From the NCBI GenBank assembly GCA_963082975.1, contig OY720344.1, forward strand, positions 7,551,580-7,615,579: 64,000 nucleotides of DNA, in the 5' to 3' direction. The position numbers and the translations under genes were made by a program. The stretch is from Labia minor. Lineage: Eukaryota; Arthropoda; Insecta; Dermaptera; Spongiphoridae. Each line of letters opens with the position of its first letter. Position 1 is the stretch's first letter. Shown here piece after piece: positions 55,967 through 64,000 of this stretch. The notes beneath the pieces were generated by a model. The model had not been told where the DNA came from. It was given only the letters and a program-made list of their open reading frames with translations, and did not search any database.

Positions 55967-56524
55967 TGAGGGTGAGGTGAAAAGTTTATTTGAATATACT
56001 TTGAGATTATAAATGATATTAAATGATGGGTTAAAATTTATTAATTAAATTAATTAAATATCATTTATAATCTCAAAGTATATTCAAATAAAACTTAAAA
56101 CCTAAAAAAATTATTTACTAAAAAATTAAAAATAAAATAAATAATTAAAAAAAAAAATTAAATTACAGTGTTTTATTTATAAATGCACTAAAAACTAGAA
56201 ATTAATTTTTCACTTCAACAACAATGGTCTAGATACTTTGAATAAAGAGCCTAATTAAAATGAATTAGTTAATTAATTTTCTAGGGTACTCTCAAATAAA
56301 ACGCTTGTATTTAAATTAAAAATGGTGACAAAATTAAAAATTAAATGCGGCACCCACCTTGCACACAGCTTTCCATGTTCAAATGGTTGTGCAAAATATT
56401 TCGCACATGTTCAGCTGACATCGTACAGGTCTCAGCTAATCTTGAATGTTGAAAAATAAAGCAAAAAAAAATTTAGAAACATCGTTTTTCTTGGTCAGGC
56501 TGGAAACTTTTGACCTCACCCTCA
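55967..56524 (-). mobile_element. Mariner-derived MITE, copy 2, rearranged
   Basis: Reverse-oriented relative of 42623-43357. The ends TGAGGGTGAGGTGAAAAGTT and, inverted, TGAGGGTGAGGTCAAAAGTT lie between TA dinucleotides. The minus strand encodes AETCTMSAEHVRNILHNHLN and, after a one-frame slip, LCARWVPH (about 56345-56440), a mariner transposase signature. The left quarter differs from copy 1: 55984-56095 is a near-perfect hairpin of AAGTTTATTTGAATATACTT-TGAGATTATAAAT against its inverse. Confidence 0.85.
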
Positions 56525-56759
56525 TATAATATTTTAAAACAAGAAAACAAAAAACAATTATTTAATAAAACGATTCCTAGTTATTATTAATTTATTCATT
56601 TTAATAGAAATCTTACGATTTATTAATGTTTTCTTTTTTTCATTTCACTTATTAATAATTATACACGTACTTCTTATTCTTTGATTCTTTCCATCAGATT
56701 AACTCTGTTTTGATATGATTTTTATAAATTCTCCTTGAAGGGTTGCTTATTCTATGATA
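56525..56759. other. AT-rich noncoding DNA
   Basis: Nothing recognised. Confidence 0.45.
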
Positions 56760-56985
56760 TTATATATATTATATCTAGGCATGTTATGACATGTGGGACA
56801 GGAAAAGCCTGCAGGGCCCCCGCAAATAAACAAACAGTCATTTATTTTTGGTTCGGCGGTTGTTGGCATTCATTCAAGTAATATGCGTAGATAATACGAT
56901 ACGACAGACAATGAGCGGCGGTGAAAGTGAATTGGAAACTATTCTCTCTACCTGTGCAACAACCCTTCCTTTGCCCCTCAATCCC
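56760..56985. promoter_or_regulatory. GC-balanced island
   Basis: Contains GGCATGTTATGACATGTG (imperfect palindrome), CCTGCAGGGCCCCCGC, AAATAAACAAACAG (forkhead-like) and GAGCGGCGGTG. Open frames cover almost the same interval on both strands (56842-57045), which argues against coding. Confidence 0.25.
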
Positions 56986-57243
56986 AAAGTTTTTTTTTCT
57001 TCTCTCTACATTCTCTATTATAAAACAAATCACAAATAATTTCAATTTTAAATTAAAAATTATCAGAAATTAATCTAAAAAAAACAACTTTTTTTTATAT
57101 TTTTTTTTAAATATATTAACAAAAACTTCTAAAATTGTATGATATGTAACTTTGAATTCTAATTTTTGTCTAATTGTTCATTCTTGAATGACTAATATAC
57201 ATATATCTACATTAACTGTCTATTAAAAAAATAAAAAAAAAAA

Positions 57244-57290
57244 CTGGAGTGTCTCCACGCGACTAAATCGTAAATTTAAATTGGATAATC
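57244..57290 (-). mobile_element. Helentron-like 3' end fragment
   Basis: CTGGAGTGTCTCCACGCGAC then TAAATCGTAAATTTAAATTGG is the inverted 3' end of the family, about 400 bp before another reverse-oriented copy. Confidence 0.6.
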
Positions 57291-57660
57291 AAGCTTTTTT
57301 CTTTATTTGAAAATTAATTAAAATTTTATTCAATCCGATCATAGGATTTAAGGTTTTTAAAATAATTTTCACTGATAACATTTTATAGAAATAAGAAGAC
57401 AATTAAATAAAGTCAACGTTTTTTAACTTAAATAAAACCTTTACCTTCATTTGTAAGTCAAAATTTAAAAAATTAAATCATTAAAATCACTAATAATAAT
57501 TACATATAAAATAGAATTTATATAGTATAATTTTTATAAATTACTCAAAAGAAATTATAATAATTTTATAGAATATTTGCCAAAGTTTATAAATAATTAA
57601 AATACTCTACTCTAACTTTTAGCATTTACTTTTCTTTATGATATCTTACAAAAAAACAAT
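57291..57660. other. AT-rich DNA with internal duplicate
   Basis: 57431-57478 (AAACCTTTACCTTCATTTGT then AAGTCAAAATTTAAAA) is repeated at 57813-57860 inside the next element. The two reverse-oriented 3' ends and this repeat suggest a duplicated or nested insertion. Confidence 0.5.
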
Positions 57661-58088
57661 CTGGAATGTCTCCACTCGACTATCTCGCAAATTTGATATG
57701 GATTAATTAACATATATTATATTTAAATTTAATTTATTATAAATTTATTGCTAAATTATTTAGTATTGTTATTCAATTAAATTAATTAATTAACATATAT
57801 TACATTTAAATTAAAAACCTTTACCTTCATTTTTAAGTCAAAATTTAAAATATTTTAAAACTTAATTCCGGTACTTTGAGCAATTTAATCAAGCTAAAAT
57901 TCTATATATAGCAGTTTTATACAATTTTTAATCATGTGAAAAACTATCAAACATATATTTTTATTTTTACGGGCAGTTTAGAGGGGAACAAATGAAAACG
58001 TGGTTCTTTGAATGACCCTTTTTCAATTTCTCAAAAGTTGAAGGAAACTACGAATTTTGAATAATTCCTTGCGAGGGATAGTAAAAAA
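57661..58088 (-). mobile_element. Helentron-like non-autonomous element, truncated
   Basis: Starts with CTGGAATGTCTCCACTCGAC then TATCTCGCAAATTTG and ends CGAGGGATAGTAAAAAATT. The central body matches other copies, but the CACGTG portion and the microsatellite are deleted. Confidence 0.7.
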
Positions 58089-59142
58089 TTAATCAAATTT
58101 GTTAAATAAATGTAATGTATTAATGTAATGTATTAATTTGCTTTTTGTTAAATTCATACTTTGAAATGGAATGATTATTTATTATTTGATAATATATATA
58201 TGACAAATATTATTCTCAAAACCTGACAAATAAATAAATACAATTCATGTATTTTATTTATTGATGTAACTGGGAAATAGATGATATAAAAAAAACAGAA
58301 GTATGATCTATAACAAGTATATATTTCGTTATATATATATATATTGTATCTTCTTTGTATTTTCAAAAGCAATCTGCCCTCTTGTGATTTGGTCCTCATT
58401 TTTTTTATTTATTTTCTCTCTTTCTTATAAAATAGAAATGATTTGCGTTTGATCAGCAAACAACATCCATCCTTTTTTGGTCCTTGACAGATAGACAGAC
58501 AGACAAATCACTCTCTATCTCGTATTTTTTTTATCCTCCAACCCCCATAGGAGTGGAGGGTGAATTCACATATATGAACCAAAAAAAAAAAAAATGTCTT
58601 GTGTGCGTCGTGTTTGTTTTCTTTCTTGTTTGTCTCTTGTATCGACGTCATCATTTTCTTTCCATTGTGATTGGCAGCCTGCCTATTTGTATGTCCTTTT
58701 TATATAAAATACCCTTCATTAAAAATCAAAAAAAAGGAGCGAATGCAAGAAAACATTTCTTCTCTGTTCGATTGAAATGTGTTTTTATTATAATAATAAA
58801 ATAATATTCGTGGATATTTTGATTCTTAAATTGTTATTCAACCGTTCATTTTTTAATAAAAGATATGGATTCTTACAAGAAATAAACGATTCATATGTTA
58901 TGCCATGCCTTTAGCATTGCCTTTACAAGAGTTATTAAGAATAAAATAAAAAAAAAACAAGAAAATAAATAAAAAGAGAGAAAAAAAAATCCAAGATGAA
59001 TTCAGACCATTGTCTGGAAAACGAAGCGAAAAATTGACACAAAATTTAGAAAAGAAAACAATTAATAGATGATAATCATTGAATTTATTTATTTATTTTT
59101 TTAAAATTTTTTTAAAATTAATAATAAATTATAAAATAAGTA
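58089..59142. other. AT-rich DNA with one mixed block
   Basis: 58440-58720 is more mixed (GACAGATAGACAGACAGACA repeats, CCCCCATAGGAGTGGAGGG, GTGATTGGCAGCCTGCC). A 106-codon plus frame at 58484-58804 is rich in F, V and C and has no recognisable domain. The rest is A/T with A-tracts. Confidence 0.4.
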
Positions 59143-59435
59143 AGGCGCCGTTGGGTGTGTGGGTAGCGAATCTGACTCACATTCACATGGTCCCGGGTTT
59201 AAGTCCCGGGCCTGGCAAGGGAATTTCCCTAGCCTAGGGGTCTATGGGACGGAGTTAACTCAGCATCCGGGAACAACATTGGGGACAAGCTTCTTGATAG
59301 CGCCTCCGATCAAGAAAATCAAGGTAAAGGTTGAGAGGACCCGTTCTACTGATCATAGGACACCTTATTGATATAACCGGCTTGATAGGCGTTGTCCTTG
59401 CGTAGGAGGTACTAAGTCAGAGGTTGTTTTTTTTT
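59143..59435 (+). mobile_element. Full-length tRNA-derived SINE with 14-bp target duplication
   Basis: The head AGGCGCCGTTGGGTGTGTGG contains an A-box-like TAGCGAATCTG (59164-59174) and a B-box-like GGTTTAAGTCC (59196-59206), the internal Pol III promoter of a tRNA-derived SINE. The body carries CTAGCCTAGGGG, GATAGCGCCTCCGATCAAG and GGCTTGATAGGCGTTGTCC, and ends in GTCAGAGGTTG plus a T-run. TTATAAAATAAGTA occurs exactly at 59129-59142 and again at 59436-59449, so insertion used target-primed reverse transcription and is fairly young. Related copies lie at 49449-49711 (minus) and 32967-33112 (3' half only). Confidence 0.9.
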
Positions 59436-59449
59436 TTATAAAATAAGTA

Positions 59450-59639
59450 TTTAATTTAATAAATATTATTAGTTGTTTAATAATTAATTAAATTAAAAAT
59501 TAATTTGAAATTAAATATTATTAAAACAAAACAAAAATAATAATAATAAATAAAATAAAATTGTTAATTTTAAAAAAATTTTCTCCAAGAATTGTTATTT
59601 TATTCAATTTATTTTATTTATTCTATTTGATTATTTGAT
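59450..59639. other. AT-rich noncoding DNA
   Basis: A/T sequence with AAT repeats. Nothing recognised. Confidence 0.5.
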
Positions 59640-59960
59640 TTTATATGGTTATCTAGTAGTATTTGTAAAGGAGTGAAAGTTAGGTGGAAATTGCAAGCTG
59701 CCAAAAGCACGCTATCCATCCATCAACAGCACAAACAGACGCAGTTTACAACCGAAATTTGTTCTCATTCCCTTTTGGATTGGTCGATATGTTTTTGACA
59801 TCCATGAGTGGTTAACTTTTCGTAAATTCGACTCTGAGTAAGAGAAAAGAATAAAAAAATATATAAGAAATATATATATAGGTATAAGATTGAAATGAAT
59901 TTGATATGATAGACAGACACGCTCAGTTTCATTTCAGAATTTAACTAGAATTCTAGTAGT
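59640..59960. promoter_or_regulatory. GC-balanced patch
   Basis: Contains GGAAATTGCAAGCTGCC, CACAAACAGACGCAG, GGATTGGTCGATATG (inverted CCAAT-like) and CGCTCAGTTTCATTTC (initiator-like). No splice donor or frame supports an exon. Confidence 0.2.
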
Positions 59961-61024
59961 TTATTTTTAGATAAACTAATTTTCTTTTGCTTTCTATTCA
60001 GAATTTAATTCTTTTTTCTTTTTTTTTTTGGTTTTTGTTTATTATAGTTTTTTTTTTTACTAAAAGATTCACTTATTATACCAAATTTTACTTAATTTTA
60101 AATTATTATAAAATGTTAAAATATGAGAATTTTTAGAAATTTTTAAGGAAATAGTAAAAAAAAAAAAAAAAAAAAAAAATTGAATTGCTAATTATAAATA
60201 CAAATTTTTAAAAAATAATATATTTTTTTTAATGAAATTAAAATGGAAAATTAAAAATAAATAAATAAAAGAAATTATTGAAATATTAATGAGATAATTC
60301 AAGTATGTAATTAGATACGTATATAGGTATATAAAAATATTATTTTTGAAATGTACATTTATTAAATTTTATCTATAAGTAAGTATATGAAATTGAATAA
60401 CAAAGTTTTATCAAATGAATACATAATTAATTAATTAAAAATCATTATAAATAAATTAACCTAATAATATTTGAAATGATAAAAAATTACTATTTAATAA
60501 ATAATAATTCCATATCTATTAAAAATACACTAAAATTACATACAAATGATTTAATAAACAGTTATAGCTACGAATATATACTATCTTTTTTGATAATTTG
60601 ATAATCAAGGAATACTTATTATTATCATTATTAGAGTTTATTTCACTAGACATTTTTTTTAATCGATTAAATAAAAATATTGTCATTAACCATAATATTC
60701 GTTTGGTTTGGTTAGAAAAAGTGATTCATCAACAACTTAAAAAGGATAAAAATAAATATCTATCAGCTATATTTATATATATTAATAAATATTCAATAAT
60801 CTCTTATAATATATATATAGAGAGAGAGTTGGAGCTTATCTTGGTAGTACACACTACACACATTGGGACAGCTTTATTTTTTTTTTATTCTAAATTTCTA
60901 AATTGTTGATAAACCCTTATATTTTGCAAATATAGAGAAAGTGAATTCGATTGAAAAAGTATGTAAGAATTTATTAATATTTTTAAACACAATTAGAAAC
61001 TTTAATATCAAATTTCGATAAATC
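59961..61024. other. Extremely AT-rich DNA
   Basis: Includes an A-tract of about 27 bases near 60157-60179 and a TA/GA microsatellite at 60807-60827. The 103-codon frame at 60598-60909 is I/K/Y/N-rich and unrecognised, as expected of random A/T sequence. Confidence 0.55.
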
Positions 61025-61299
61025 AATTTGGTAATTGTTCACAAAACAGGAAGCTTCAGGGATTTGGATGAAACTTTGCCTAAGAATTCCTTTTTTAATT
61101 ACAAAGATGCAATATGCAATAATTCTCTGTCTTCTTCTAGTTAACGAGTTAAAAATTTTGGATTTTGACAAATATACTACATAGTTATGAATGAGCAGCC
61201 ATTTAATAATCCGTTAATTATTCACTTATTTACTAATTTTCAGGTTTTTTTCGGTTCGGTTGGATATAGAAAAATTATTTAATTAATTATTTTTGAAGT

Positions 61300-61440
61300 G
61301 AAAACTTCTTTAGCGGCGTTGAGCACTTTTGCGGGATGGGGAAAAAATATAGATTTCGCGTGAGATTCCAAAACGACACCGACCCGACCGATATACGCAT
61401 GCGCAATACGCCAGAATGTTAGACACTAAACTTCTGATAC
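61300..61440 (+). mobile_element. GC-rich transposon-like block
   Basis: GTGAAAACTTCTTTAGCGGC, then TTTCGCGTGAGATTCC, ACCGACCCGACCG and ACGCATGCGCAAT, ending in AGACACTAAACTTCTGATAC. It lies inside the foldback element and is far richer in CpG than its surroundings, suggesting a fragment of another transposon's promoter or UTR. The superfamily was not determined. Confidence 0.35.
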
Positions 61441-61695
61441 ATTCTTTACAAAATTTTACATATTTGCCATATTAAATATTATTATTTATATTTACATTAA
61501 TAATCAGTATTACTAAATTATGTATATATAAAATAAAATATTTTAATATATTATTATGTGTTAAATTATATTAAATTAATTCCTAATATATTTATATAAT
61601 TTAAAATTAATTTCAGAATATATATATATATATATTAAATTATATACTATATATAATATATTATATAATATATATTTTAATAAATTAATTTTTAA

Positions 61696-61698
<3 letters not shown>

Positions 61699-61734
<36 letters not shown>
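61699..61734. repeat. (TG)18 microsatellite
   Basis: Eighteen uninterrupted TG units sit directly before the Helentron-like body, where that family normally carries a TG tract. The microsatellite therefore probably belongs to the element. Confidence 0.9.
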
Positions 61735-61735
<1 letters not shown>

Positions 61736-62239
61736 CCGTAAAAATAAAGATATATGTTTGATAATTTTTCACAGGATTAATAATTGTATAAAACTGCTAT
61801 ATATAGAATTTCAGCTTGATAGAATCGCTGAAAGTACCAGAATTAATTTTTTAACACTGGAAATCTCACGCTCCAACACGTGACGTGGTGCCATCAACAA
61901 AGAGCCAAACACTCCACTATCCACTCGACTATCTCGCAAATTTGAATTTGATTAAATAATATTTATTAATTTAAATTAAATTATAATTTAATAAATATTA
62001 TTTATAACATCAAAAACATCAAAATCTCAACATCGAAAATTGAATTGCTGAAAGTACCAGAATTAATTTTTTAACACTGGAAATCTCACGCGCCAACACG
62101 TGACGTGGTGCCATCAAAAAAGAGCCAAACTTTCGCTGTTTTAATAAATATTATTTATTAATTTTAATTTATAATTGAATTAATTTAATTTAATTTAAAT
62201 TAATATATGTTATTTAATCCAATTCAAATTTGCGAGATA
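61735..62239. mobile_element. Scrambled Helentron-like copies in alternating orientation
   Basis: Order: plus-strand body (61735-61910, ACCGTAAAAATAAAGATATA to AAAGAGCCAAACAC); a minus-strand 3' end (about 61911-61960, TCCACTCGACTATCTCGCAA); a minus-strand 5'-region piece (about 62000-62040, ATCAAAATCTCAACATCGAA); then a plus-strand body again (62041-62239, GCTGAAAGTACCAGAATTAA to TTTGCGAGATA). The last piece is cut inside the terminal GCGAGATAGT by the repeat beginning at 62243. Confidence 0.7.
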
Positions 62240-62242
62240 TGC

Positions 62243-62453
62243 TGAATATGCTTTTAAATAAAAAAATTTCAAGAAAGTAATTGGAATTATTAATATTAAG
62301 AATCAATAAATAAATTTATTAAATATACATTTAAACATGTAAATTAATCTATATATAAATTTAATAAATATTCAAACAATAATTGAAACAATATAAATAA
62401 AACGATTCAATATTTTACTTACATTGTGATTTATATTTTTATTTTTATTACAA
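62243..62453 (+). repeat. Dispersed AT-rich repeat, copy 2 of the 1045-1262 pair
   Basis: About 210 bp nearly identical to the reverse complement of 1045-1262. It interrupts the 3' end of a Helentron-like copy, so it inserted later or was joined by rearrangement. Confidence 0.6.
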
Positions 62454-62574
62454 CTATTATTATGGGTATGTTATTTTTGGCATTTTAAAAAAAAATTAAA
62501 AATATTAATAAAATTTATCAAAATAATAAGTTGAAAAGATTTCCAATTATTTTTATTTATTTATTGTAAATTTT

Positions 62575-62790
62575 TCAATGTAACCATGGTAACCATAAAT
62601 AGACTTTTACCAAAATATTACTATTTAAATTAATTTTGGATAAATTAATTTTGGATTTAACTACACTAAAACCTTCCCTGGGACGCCCACAACAATCCCT
62701 GAAAGTTTCATCGCAATCGGACGGGTAGTTTTTGAGTATTTGACAGACACACACACATACAGACAGACATATATATATATATTCATACAC
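62575..62790 (+). mobile_element. LINE-like 3' end with CA/TA tail
   Basis: CTACACTAAAACCTTCCCTG, then GGACGCCCACAACAATCCCT, GAAAGTTTCATCGCAATCGG, ACGGGTAGTTTTTGAGTATT, TGACAGACACACACACATAC and a TA run. The phrase of a 'tttc-atcgcaatcgg-acgggtag-tttttgag' kind followed by GACAGACA repeats is a widespread type of arthropod RTE-like 3' end. An upstream perfect palindrome, GTAACCATGGTAAC (62580-62593), is noted separately. Open frames on the minus strand (62575-62977) are accidental. Confidence 0.5.
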
Positions 62791-63215
62791 ATCGTATTTT
62801 TAATATTTTTGTAATAATAATCAGTTTGCTGAAAAAAATAATTATGAATTTTATATATATATATATATATACGTATATAAATTTCATTTTTCTCGTGAAG
62901 TTGGTGCGCATTCCGTCTGCTTTCAAATTTCTTACGCACAAGTTTTCACTTCTGTCGGCCAGTCCCACGACTGCCAATTCGACTTTTTTTTAATTTTCAT
63001 ATATCAAACCGAACTGAAAAAAAAAATTAGAAAATTAGTGAAGCCCTCTTCTGGCCAAATAATAAAACATGGTAGCTAAATGTTAATGAATTTTAATTAT
63101 TTTTATCTCGCAAACTAGAAATATTGTATAAGGATAGTTATTTTGTAATTAAAAAAGGAATCCATGGGCAAATAAAAAAAGGTTATGAAAAAAACTAGAC
63201 TTCTTACCGTTTGAA

Positions 63216-63279
63216 TAATAATTATTAAGTCATTAACTCTTAATTTACTAATATCGTAGATATGCAATTTAATTATAGA
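63216..63279. other. AT-rich noncoding DNA
   Basis: Short A/T spacer. Confidence 0.5.
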
Positions 63280-63545
63280 TTATAATAAAATAAAAATATC
63301 CAAGTTCAATTGTAATATCGAATCTTTTTTCCTCTCTATTTGATAATCAATAAGACGAGTGAAGCAACTTGATTCAAAGGGGAGCTCAAGATTAATAATA
63401 CAATTTGGCAGAACGTGACAAGATGTATCGAATGGCTGGCTCCTTGTTCGGAATAAAAGGGCCAGCTCTCCCCATTTGGCTTGGCATGGAAAACCTCTCG
63501 GTTCGTTAAGGATAAAGAAATTCGCCAAGATCTCTCTCTCTCTCT
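63280..63545. promoter_or_regulatory. GC-balanced island
   Basis: Contains GGGGAGCTCAAGATTAATAA, AATTTGGCAGAACGTGAC, GGAATAAAAGGGCCAGC (TATA-like) and CCCATTTGGCTTGGCATGG (NF1-like half sites), followed by a (TC)n tract at 63531-63549. An 82-codon minus frame (63280-63528) has no recognised motif. Confidence 0.25.
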
Positions 63546-64000
63546 CTCTACTATTTTTTTTCTTGCTCTATTCTAAATTTGAAAAATTTCAATTTATAAT
63601 TTTTAAAAAAATCAACCTTAAAGGGTCATTACACATTAAATTTAATATATATAAATTTTCAATAGTATGTGGTTTTATTTATTAAAATATAGATATGTTT
63701 AAATTTTTAATTCAATTAATTGGTGTTTTTAATGTTTTTACTTCATCTCACTTTATTTTTATATTATATTTTTTAAATAAATCAAAATTGTTGTTTAATA
63801 TGAATGTTAATTCAAATTGTTGAAAAGATAATCTAGTTATACAAATTAGATGGAACAACATAATTATTATTATTATTTAATTTTAGAAACAAATTAAGAA
63901 ATAATCAAAATATATTAATTATTTTATTTTTATCTATATTGATAACATTTCAATATTTCAATATTTTCACATTTCTAATTTATTTATATATCCTTATTTT
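63546..64000. other. AT-rich noncoding DNA
   Basis: A/T sequence to the end of the window. Nothing recognised. Confidence 0.5.

Larger units (their letters stand above)
61025..63215. mobile_element. Foldback element split by a nested transposon mosaic
   Basis: The left arm (61025-61275: TTTGGTAATTGTTCAC, GGATTTGGATGAAACTTTGC, AAGAATTCCTTTTTTAATTA, TTCGGTTCGGTTGGATATAG) and the right arm (62990-63215: ATATATCAAACCGAAC, GGCCAAATAATAAAACATGG-TAGCTAAAT, AATTAAAAAAGGAATCC) correspond to the two halves of 22211-22712. About 1.7 kb of other mobile DNA lies between them: a GC-rich block (61310-61425), Helentron-like pieces (61735-62239), the repeat shared with 1045-1262, and a LINE-like 3' end (62575-62780). 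Confidence 0.65.

Noticed and set aside
56842..57045. Open frames on both strands over almost the same interval
   Set aside because: Opposite-strand coincidence indicates stop-poor sequence, not two genes. No recognisable motif in either.
58484..58804. 106-codon plus frame rich in F, V and C
   Set aside because: It starts in a GACA repeat, contains a poly-K run from an A-tract, and shows no signal or domain pattern that could be trusted.
59143..59215. Possible functional tRNA gene
   Set aside because: A/B-box-like motifs are present but do not give a good cloverleaf. The sequence continues into a SINE body with target duplications, and the same unit recurs at 49.4 kb.

Overview
This is a gene-poor, very AT-rich stretch of animal nuclear DNA, most likely from an arthropod and probably an insect. 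The evidence is the mixture of mariner, hAT, Helitron/Helentron, Jockey-like and tRNA-SINE debris, dense simple repeats, and arthropod-style TCAGT initiator motifs. No intact protein-coding gene, rRNA or functional tRNA could be supported. Open frames longer than 60 codons are mostly low-complexity or decayed transposon reading frames.

Layout. 1-8.3 kb: simple repeats, a LINE remnant (2.6 kb), a mariner remnant (4.1-4.75 kb), a complete short Helitron (5576-6015) and a reverse-strand LINE remnant (7.6-8.3 kb). 9.9-13.9 kb: dispersed AT-rich repeats, then the most unusual part of the window. This is a diverged duplication (11.55 and 13.1 kb) whose two copies fold into the same multibranched RNA-like structure, with two back-to-back perfect hairpins (11857-11928) beside the first copy. 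13.7-18.3 kb: Jockey and mariner remnants and a hAT MITE. 18.3-31 kb: a foldback element (22.2 kb), two Helentron-like elements (25.8 and 28.5 kb), a short mariner with intact ends (27.3 kb) and a hAT transposase remnant (30.1-30.5 kb). 31-48 kb: local duplications, hAT MITEs, a large hairpin element (40.8-41.3 kb), a mariner MITE (42.6 kb) and a CpG-rich block with a promoter-like core and splice donor (about 36.4 kb). 48-64 kb: two tRNA-derived SINEs, several more Helentron-like copies, a second mariner MITE and a nested transposon mosaic at 61-63.2 kb.

Between the AT-rich transposon deposits sit about 20 short, more GC-balanced blocks of 150-600 bp. They lack recognisable repeats and carry homeodomain, GATA, Runx, Sox, Oct or YY1-like words. 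This alternation looks like an intergenic or long-intron regulatory landscape, but conservation cannot be tested from one sequence.

The strongest candidate for something undescribed is the duplicated structure at 11582-11715 and 13141-13274. A closing helix and three hairpins are kept in both copies. Differences include one full compensatory base-pair change and several G-U-compatible changes that make sense only if the plus strand is the RNA.
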